64,000 nt of DNA from Datisca glomerata (taxonomy: Eukaryota; Streptophyta; Magnoliopsida; Cucurbitales; Datiscaceae), in the NCBI GenBank assembly GCA_003255025.1, contig QANY01011412.1:1-64000 (forward strand), written 5' to 3'. Positions within the stretch are counted from its first letter, which is position 1, and each line of letters begins with the position of its first letter. Below the pieces are notes generated by a model. That model was given only the letters and a program-made list of their open reading frames with translations. It did no database searches and was not told the origin of the DNA. The position numbers and the translations under genes were made by a program. Of this stretch, positions 56,748 through 64,000 are shown in pieces.

Positions 56748-57372
56748 ATGAGTAGATTATTTAGGAGTAATTCTTCTAGTAGTAATATGTCAACAATAAC
56801 CTTAATACCTGACATAATACATGATGAACACATTGAATTAACATATGATCAAGTAGATCATAAGGTATGGAATATAGCTAAAATCCTCAATAAAAATATT
56901 TATAAATCAACATGGTCTGTTGCTTCTTTCAAGTCTCAGCATCATGTAAAAATAATTGAAAAAATATATGCTCTTGGAAAACAGCATGAAACATGTCAAT
57001 TACTTTCCTCTGATGCAATAAAGCATCATATTCAAGAAGGATATAATTTTCTTCATTTTGGTTTATTCCAGATTGGAGTAAAACCACTCACGAGAAGAGG
57101 CCTAAATACTTCTGTCTTATTAGCCTCGCGAGATGCAAGATTTACAAATTTTAATGATAGTAGTATTAGGATTAATTGAATCTTCACTTTGTAATGGTCC
57201 AATTCATTTTGATTATTTTTCTGATCTATCTGTTAGTTTACCAGATCCCCATATTTTAAAATCATTAACTTTAAATATCAAAACTAGTAGTTACCAAGTC
57301 CTAGAAAGTACCCAACCTCTAGCTTTAATCTTTAGAATACATTACAAAGTAACCAAAACAAATATGAACTTT
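56748..57372 (+). pseudogene. Viral movement protein domain (frameshifted)
   Basis: The ATG at 56,748 starts a 143-codon frame (MSRLFRSNSSSSNM at its start). It shifts near 57,150-57,170 into the frame that continues as a caulimovirid movement-protein core (S-L-C-N-G-P, then D-P-x-I-L-x-x-L-T-L-N-I-K, near 57,180-57,290). These proteins belong to the 30K superfamily and open plasmodesmata. Here it is the first domain of a single long polyprotein. The frameshift breaks it, and the second frame remains open to 57,702. Confidence 0.8.
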
Positions 57373-58620
57373 CAAGCCATCAATAAGAGCCCAAAGAATC
57401 AAACCCTATTAAGACAATCTAGTCAAAGTAATGCGAATATTAGAGTTCCTAAAACAATTAGGTGGTCTGATATTAATTTACCAACAAATTGGCTTTTAAC
57501 TAATGAAAGTCAACCTACCCAAATTCAAAGACCAATTGAAGATATAGATTACATCCAGCAGTACATGGATGATACTGTAAAAATTAACTTCCATTCATCT
57601 TCTAGTCCACAAATAAGGGAGTATAGCCAGTCTAGTACCCTAGGAATTCCTTTTCTGGATCATCCATTGGTAATGATCAAAGTTTTAGGATTCAACACTT
57701 AGAACAAGAATTAAAGAAATTACAAATTAAAAATTTAAAACTTAAAGGCATATCCACAAGTTCTCAAGTTAGTCAGCCAGTCTTTGATAATAAATTTGAA
57801 CAATCTGATGAAATTGAAGCACTCACTGGATCAGATTTCCAAGGAAGCCTTCATTATGTCAATTCCCAACTCTTAGTTCTAAACATAGGAACCTTGAGTC
57901 AAGAATATGAACCAGATTGGGAAGGTCTGGCCCAGCACAATAATGACCCAAACAATTTAAGTAGACGTAATAGATCCAGAGATTCATATGATATGGATCA
58001 AAGAAAAGTCATACTTGCTGAATGGAAGGCATTCATGCAAGAATTTAAAATTGATATATTTTTCCTTGATTATGTTGAAGATATTTACGAAAGAAATATC
58101 AAAGTAATTTCAAAGTATAAATGGGTTAAGAAAGACTCTAGTATAGTATCTACTAGTCATCCTCCTCATGAGAAAATTATGATTAATCATAAATATTCCT
58201 TAATCACTGCTTCTCCTTTCAAAATTGTAAAGAAAGAAGAACCAAACAAAAAAATAGTTGAACAACTCAACTATACTAACCAGAGTCTAATTACAATAGG
58301 AAAATAGTTAGACAAAATTGAAACAAAGGTTGATGTTCTCAATGAACCTAGACCTAGTGAATCCCTGAAAGAAAACCTTTAATAAATCTTTCAGATAAAA
58401 CCACTTTAAAAATCATTCCAATTAATAAAAAAATTGATAAAATGATTCAGGAATTAAAGAATAATCTGAGTCGTCTTCCTCTGCTAAGATAGTTAACCAA
58501 GACAATAGTTCAGATTCTAAGTCTAAAAAAATTAATGAAATATTTCAAGAATTAAAAGTAATTAACCAAGATGATAATACTGATTCCGATAATCATAGTT
58601 CAGAATCAACTTACTAATCA
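57373..58620 (+). pseudogene. Viral polyprotein linker between MP and CP
   Basis: This is a hydrophilic region with several open stretches in alternating frames (57,373-57,702 and 57,894-58,307) and stops from about 58,305 onward. It contains a W-S-D-I-N-L-P-x-N-W segment near 57,462 and a Y-D-M-D-Q-R-K-V segment near 57,990. I recognise no enzyme domain. By position it lies between the movement and coat regions of the polyprotein. Confidence 0.55.
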
Positions 58621-58626
58621 TCCATA

Positions 58627-59716
58627 ATGGGTGAATTTTTAAATATTAACAATATTGAAAAAATATTTAAGAATTTAGAAATTAATAAATTAGAAAGAAA
58701 ATGGCATAAGAAGCCCATGTCTCCTGATATTCAAATTACTGAATCTTCTCTTGTTAATCAATTTTCTGTTTCTGCAGAAAAATTATATGAATGGAATATT
58801 GATAGTCTTTCTGAACAAGAAGTCCTCAATAGATTACAACACATGGTAATGGTAGCTAATAGCTACATTACCTCTCATAATTTACTTTAGGAAGAAGTAA
58901 TAAATCTTTTAGTCATGAGATTCACATGAATGTTTCATTCCTGGTGGGAAAAACATCTCACACAAGAATAAAAAATTATAATTCTTTCAGCAGTTAAGAT
59001 TGATGCTGAAGGAACTCAATTATTGGAGAAAATCAGGAAACAATACCTGATGGTATAAATACGCTCCTTTACACAATAATTGAACACTTCATTGGTACGT
59101 CAAGTAATACTATTTCGCATATACATGATCAATTAACAAATCTTAGGTGTCCAACATTAAGTGATTTTAATTGGTATAAGAATATATTCTTATCCAGAGT
59201 AATGTCAATGGATGATAGTAATCAACCATTTTGGAAAGAAAAATTTATTAATGGATTACCTAATCTTTTTGCCCATAAGATAAGAACAGTCCTTAGTAAT
59301 GACCTAGGAAATATTGACTATGATAGTATAACCTATGGAACCATAATTACTATAATACAAAAAGAATGATTAAAAATGTGTGTTGATATGAAAATCAACA
59401 AACAAATTAAAAAAGAAAGTAAAACGGCTAAATATGAGTTATGTAATTTCTGTGAGCAATACGGTTTACACTCTATTGCCCCTTCTCATAAGAATAGAAA
59501 AAAATTCTCATTTAAATTCTAGAAGGTCTCATAAGCCCTATAGAAAAAATTACCACAAACATAAGAATAAAAATTTTGATCAAAACTTTTCTAAGAATAA
59601 AAACTTCTCTAAGAATAAAAATTATTCCAGAAAAAAAGTTTAATAAAAAATTTGATAAAACTAATATTACATGTTTCAAATGTGGACAAAAAAGTCACCT
59701 TTCAAATACTTGTTAA
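58627..59716 (+). pseudogene. Viral coat protein region with zinc knuckle
   Basis: From 58,627 an open block of 87 codons leads, through stops and frameshifts (near 58,890, 58,930 and 59,060), to a segment at about 59,090-59,370 typical of caulimovirid capsid proteins (a W-Y-K-N-I-F segment; F-I-N-G-L-P-x-L-F). A lysine/asparagine-rich basic stretch at 59,500-59,640 precedes a C-x2-C-x4-H-x4-C zinc knuckle at 59,672-59,713, followed at once by a stop. The knuckle packages the pregenomic RNA in these viruses. It is non-functional here. Confidence 0.8.
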
Positions 59717-60389
59717 GTCAAGAATAAAATTAATCAAGTAAAAATTTCTGAAAAAGATAAGCATGAATTGTTTAGAATCTTAGAAACAATAGATTATTAT
59801 GACAGTAATAGTGAAGATTTAAGAGAATATGAAACCCCTGAATCCTCTGAAACTGAATCCTCAAGTTCTGACAGTGATTCTCCGAACATCACTATGAGGT
59901 GTAGAGATAGTTGTTGCCAGAAAATAAATGTTTTAAATAAAATTGAAGAACAAGAAACCCTCTTGTTAGATTTAATTTGCAAAATTGGAAATCCTAAATT
60001 AAAACAAGAATACCTTGAAAGACTTACGAAGATAATTCTAAAAAAAGAAAATACTAAGTCTAATAATAATACTACTGCAAGTCTTTCACAAACCCTTGAA
60101 AAATTCAATAAGATAAAAGGGAAAGAAAAAGAAGTTACCTTACATGAACTTCAAAAAGAAATTAAAGATATTAAGATTGAAGTAAAAGATTTGAAGAATT
60201 CAAACAATAAAATAAAAGAAGAATTAAATCTTTTAAAAATAGAAAATCTAATTAATAAACAAGAAATAGGTGAACCTAGTAAATTATTAATTTCTGATAA
60301 TGAGGTTGAAGAACCCATAAATTGTCAAGACAATGATGAACATTTCATCCAAATCCTTAATCACATAAAAATAAAAAAAATGGCACATA
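59717..60389 (+). pseudogene. Viral polyprotein acidic and coiled-coil segment
   Basis: An open frame (59,768-60,397) links the zinc knuckle to the protease. It has an acidic serine-rich stretch (SETESSSSDSDS) followed by a long heptad-patterned K/E/L-rich segment at about 60,130-60,280, predicted coiled coil. It passes into the protease frame by a -1-type overlap at 60,390. It has no catalytic motif and may serve a structural role between coat and protease. Confidence 0.65.
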
Positions 60390-60854
60390 ATGGTTAGAAT
60401 AATCATTCAAGATTTTGATTTCACAATAATGACTCTTGTAGATTCAGGAGCAGATTTGAATTGTATGCAAGAAGGACTAGTTGCAACCAAGTACTTTAAG
60501 AAGACACGAGAATCTCTATCTTCTGCCAATGGTACTCGAATGCATATTAATTATAAAATTTCTAAAGTTCATATTTTCCAAAATAATGTATGTTTTAAAA
60601 CATCATTTTTTTTAGTAAAAAATATGACGGATAAAATAATTTTGGGTTTAGCATTCATCTCTTTGTTATATCCTTTCACAACAGAGTATGATGAGATAAT
60701 TACTTATCCCATAGATGAACCGGTTAAATTCAAATTTCTTTCTTGTCCCCACAATAAGAATTTAAAAAATTTAAAACAAAATTCTATTTTCAAATCCATA
60801 AATACAATCTCTTGCAAAAAAGAAACCATTGGAATTTTTACAAGAAAAAATTAA
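60390..60854 (+). pseudogene. Viral aspartic protease
   Basis: This 154-codon frame contains the catalytic D-S-G-A motif at 60,441-60,452 inside a hydrophobic strand, and later an I-I-L-G-L segment near 60,635, both typical of retroviral-type aspartic proteases. It would cleave the polyprotein. The frame begins at the overlap with the coiled-coil segment and ends at a stop at 60,854. The next segment (Q-E-K-I-K-L-G-K) continues in another frame, so a frameshift separates protease from RT. The active-site motif is intact, but the context is not. Confidence 0.82.
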
Positions 60855-61505
60855 ATTGGGAAAAATTTAACAAAAAATTCATCGTTTCATGATTAATAAT
60901 TATAAGTCTCTTAAGAATATTATAAGATGGATAAAATATTCGAAACCAAGCAAAAGACACTTAATCAACAGACTTAGAAATACTGATATACTTAGCATAG
61001 AAACTAGATATTGGCAAAACCAGACAAATAGGATTAAGAAATACAAGATTATATTGGATCATTATAAAATAATGCCATTTGATCCTAATAAAATTCAGAA
61101 AATAATAAGTAAATACTTTAATCAAATTATAGATTTTTCGATTGTCTACATTCTTATTAAACAATATTGGTTAAGTTTCTTGATTATTTACAATTATGAA
61201 TATGTTAAACAATATTGGGTCTACTCTAAATTATCTGTCACGACAATAAAACAAGATAGTAGAACCAAACTATCTCAGAATAGATTTCCAGGACTTAGAG
61301 TTTATTATTTCATTAATCAAATCATACAATTTTTCTTAATTCAAAAATGTCTTTTAAAAATTAACTGCAAGTCCGTAGAATGTATTTTGAATAAAAAAAT
61401 ATTACTCCCAAAAAAATCCTTGCCAAGTATTAACCTATTCTCAGTACTTTTAACCTCAATATCCAATTTATCAATCCAATTCCTGACCTTCTTTTTTATA
61501 AATTT
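60841..61505 (+). pseudogene. Viral RT/RNase H remnant, catalytic core missing
   Basis: A frame at 60,889-61,734 starts with a segment resembling the N-terminal part of caulimovirid RT (N-Y-K-S-L near 60,898; L-I-N-R-L near 60,961) and later an I-V-Y-I stretch near 61,141 where the YxDD box should be, but no DD follows. RNase H C-terminal remains occur at about 61,340-61,500 in two frames (I-N-C-K-S near 61,361). The whole spans about 660 bp where well over 1 kb is expected, so internal deletions removed most of RT and RNase H. It cannot encode an active polymerase. Confidence 0.65.
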
Positions 61506-63195
61506 ATGCAGAGAACCACTCAAAGATTCAACAATGGAGGAACTGGAGAATTCCGACCAACTAGAATATGGAAAGGTAGAACTCAGAATACTCAATAAAA
61601 ATTCTTTTAAAATAAAAAAAAACTTAATGGCAGACCAGCCGCCTTTTGTTCAAAATCCCCAATTATTAATTATGATTATAACGGATTTGAATATCCAAGT
61701 AATGACTAGATTAATGAATTGGATGAACTTTTAGATGCTGTTGGATTAAAAGATAACTTCAATGCAACATTAATTCAATGGTATGAAAAATGTGGAAAAA
61801 TAGGTTTTCACAAAGATAATGAAATCTATTATGATAACAGTAAAATTTTAACCATAAACCTTTGGGTCAAGCAATATTTAAGATTGAATTTCTAAATAAA
61901 ACAATAAAAGAATTTCTGATTCCAGAAGGAACATTCTTCATCATGCCTGACAGATTTCAAAAGAGTCATAGGCATGCAGTAGAATCCTTAACTGAAAGAA
62001 TCAGCATTACGTTCAGAAATCATGTGAGAATGATGAATGACTCAATAATAGAAGAATCTTTGACTCAACAATTGGCCCTTAAGGCCCAAATCAAAGAGTA
62101 GTCTTCTACTCCTAACCAAGCCCAATCAACAACACTTGAGTCCAATGGACTCAATCATCAATCAGCCAACCAATTTGACCCATTCCCAATATCCTTCAAT
62201 GCCCAATTAATTTCAAAATACAAGAATTCATCATTTGATTTTCAAAAAATGGTCAGTGAAAATCTCTTTCATATTGAGCCTCCATTTGCTCATTTGAAGG
62301 ATCCTACTCAAATTGCCAAAGCTCATTTCATTCCTAAATTTTACTATGTCCCTAGACATAATAACAAAATCCATAAAAATCCATAAAAACAGAATCCATA
62401 AAAATTAGTCCGATCAGAAATTTTGAAGAAAGAATCATTTACCATTATTTCTCTATCCTCAGAATCATAACTATGGAGGATTGGAGAATCCATCCTTCAA
62501 ATTTCAAAATAATTTTAAATAAAAAATAATATAATTATTTTGACTATATTGATGCATGACACAATACTTTCTTGCATCAAAATAGTGATTTCTCTCACTT
62601 TTGAGTTTTAAATTTTGATAACAATTTCACAATTAATTTTCCAAGTTGGTTCTTAAAATGGTGGACCATTCATGATTTTACCTTAGAACTTTTTCCAATA
62701 GATTTACAACAACGTTTCACTTTATTTTGGAACGTTTACAAACCCTCTCCAAATGAGGTCTTATTTCCTCAAATAGTTTGTTTTTCAATAAAATACAAAA
62801 TACATTGGATTTTAAAATGACAATACTCGATTAAAAGAGGAATCTTCACCAGAGAATATAACGTTAAATGGTGGGATAAGTTGAATACCCAGAAAATTAT
62901 GGCATCCATCAATTATGAGTTTGCAAGCATCCATCCCATTATGAGACTAGCAAATCCTTTCAGCCAAACTCCTTTAAAAATTAATGAGCCAATTGACCTA
63001 GCTCCACAAACAAATTATCTAATCAAAATTCTTCCAAACCCAAATCAAAATCCAGATCCAACCCCCTTCAAAAGGATAAATCAAGGGGTACAACTCCAAA
63101 ATCTGAATTAAAGAAAAAATTACTCCAAGAAATACTTTTCCTTTTGGAGGAAAATGATGAATCTGATTCTAAATCCCTTACAGAATCAAGTTACT
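61506..63195 (+). pseudogene. Viral ORF2 (unknown function, broken)
   Basis: The ATG at 61,506 overlaps the end of the RNase H remnant and starts M-Q-R-T-T-Q-R-F. Stops follow near 61,596 and 61,611. Reading continues with L-D-E-L-L-D-A-V-G-L near 61,720, shifts near 61,855 to the block 61,862-62,101, then resumes through 62,104-62,385, near 62,640-62,815, and 62,881-63,111. I recognise no domain. In florendoviruses a second ORF of unknown function lies here, which is the basis for the call. The C-terminal part is repeated at 55,002-55,454. Confidence 0.65.
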
Positions 63196-64000
63196 AAGGA
63201 ACCCAGGGAAGCCACTCTTCAGCAATTGAAGGACCCATCCAATGAGGATGATCTCATAAATAGTTCAGACAAAATAAAGAAAATTTGTCTTTGGCAAAAT
63301 GTCAATAAAAATGTTTGATAGATCATGATAACATAAAAGCACAATGCGATGATCATCATGCTCTTCAACACAATCAAGGGACAAGTTCAGGATAACAATT
63401 ATCCACCAACAGTTAACCAATCATGATGACTACAAAGGACTTCGCCTACCAAAGATTCTTTGTAATTTGTCATTTTGTAATCATTGTACTTTTTACTATT
63501 CTTAGTCAACAATAGACAAAAATAGAAATGTAAAATGTTTTTACTTTTGTAGAATAAAATAGTTCAGGTAAGTGATGGGTTCCCGGTGAACTCCATTTTC
63601 CTTAACTATAAATAGGTAGTCTCTCCCATTTGTGAAGCAGGACTCGTTTTACAACTCTTATTATTTAAGAGCTAAAACCTGTTTTGTAAAACAAAACTTT
63701 CTTCTTCTACTCCTCTTTTGTAAATATTTTTTTTTCTTCAACGTAAATTAGTGAGCAGGAGCACTAATTTATTGTTGCCAATAAACTCTGTTTGTATAAG
63801 TTTTTAATCTTACACCTTAATACAGTAACTGTTTTTACTATTTATTAATACAGTTTTTACTGTTTATCTTCTTGCCCCTTAATACCCCATCTTAAATACT
63901 GTTCAATTCCGCGCCTTTTGATATTAGAACCAAATCTGGTGGGGATAATTACTGTTCATTAACTGTTCCTACTTTTCGCTAAGTGTTATTTCAATTTAAA
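63196..64000 (+). promoter_or_regulatory. Viral non-coding region, right copy (TATA, poly(A), PBS)
   Basis: This is the second copy of the intergenic region. TATAAATA at 63,607-63,614 fits a core promoter, AATAAA at 63,780-63,785 a polyadenylation signal, and TGATATTAGAACC at 63,919-63,931 a degraded primer site. The sequence continues to the window end, so another viral copy or partial copy may follow. Confidence 0.75.

Larger units (their letters stand above)
54640..64000 (+). mobile_element. Endogenous caulimovirid (florendovirus-like), rearranged
   Basis: This is an endogenous pararetrovirus block reading left to right: a partial RT fragment fused to the end of ORF2, a non-coding region with polyadenylation signal and tRNA-Met primer site, then movement protein, coat protein with zinc knuckle, aspartic protease, RT/RNase H remnant, ORF2, and a second copy of the non-coding region running to the window end. 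The two copies lie 7.6-7.7 kb apart, matching a circular caulimovirid genome. The gene order and separate downstream ORF2 fit Florendovirus best. Many stops and frameshifts show it is a fossil copy. Confidence 0.85.

Noticed and set aside
60889..61734. 281-codon frame as a possible novel viral protein
   Set aside because: Its start resembles an RT N-terminus and its later part overlaps RNase H and ORF2 readings in other frames. It is a mosaic of frame-shifted remnants.

Overview
The window looks like nuclear DNA from a flowering plant, most likely a eudicot. It is AT-rich and dense in nested plant-type retroelements. It carries one intact spliced housekeeping gene, eIF5A, in five phase-0 exons, and ends in an endogenous pararetrovirus (Caulimoviridae) copy. 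No bacterial-type operons, CRISPR arrays, rRNA or tRNA genes were seen.

Layout. 1-10,343: a pile-up of one L1-type LINE family. A long minus-strand element (about 23-8,780) is split by two plus-strand LINEs, each flanked by its own 14-bp target-site duplication (TSD). A second minus-strand LINE fragment lies at 8,781-10,343. 10,344-12,979: plus-strand Ty3/gypsy LTR and gag, interrupted by another 5'-truncated LINE with a 16-bp TSD. 12,967-14,553: about nine copies of a ~168-bp satellite. 14,554-18,845: decayed minus-strand Ty3/gypsy element holding a 946-bp solo LTR (TSD CATTA) with a 36-bp minisatellite. 18,866-19,835: a retroposon-like minus-strand sequence with an A tail. 19,836-24,209: AT-rich sequence with weak Helitron-like and LINE remnants. 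24,222-31,188: a full-length but dead LINE of a second family, with a 1,341-bp non-autonomous hAT element inside its RT. 32,594-44,643: two nested minus-strand Ty1/copia elements. 45,853-47,950: eIF5A. 50,969-53,690: a PIF/Harbinger transposon with a DDE transposase and a Myb/SANT-like second gene, both broken. 54,640-64,000: endogenous florendovirus-like sequence, about 7.6-7.7 kb between two copies of its non-coding region.

How it fits together. Only eIF5A appears functional. The rest records successive insertions. In several cases, removing an insert and one TSD copy restores the reading of the older element, which orders the events. The viral block has the gene order movement protein, coat protein with zinc knuckle, aspartic protease, remnant RT/RNase H, then a second ORF. 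Its polymerase is badly reduced and many frames are broken, so it is a fossil.

I saw no convincing evidence of a wholly new biological system. The most unusual items are the rearranged viral block, a 14-bp tail-only LINE insertion with a 15-bp TSD, the satellite fused to a gypsy gag, and the solo LTR that contains a polyprotein tail.
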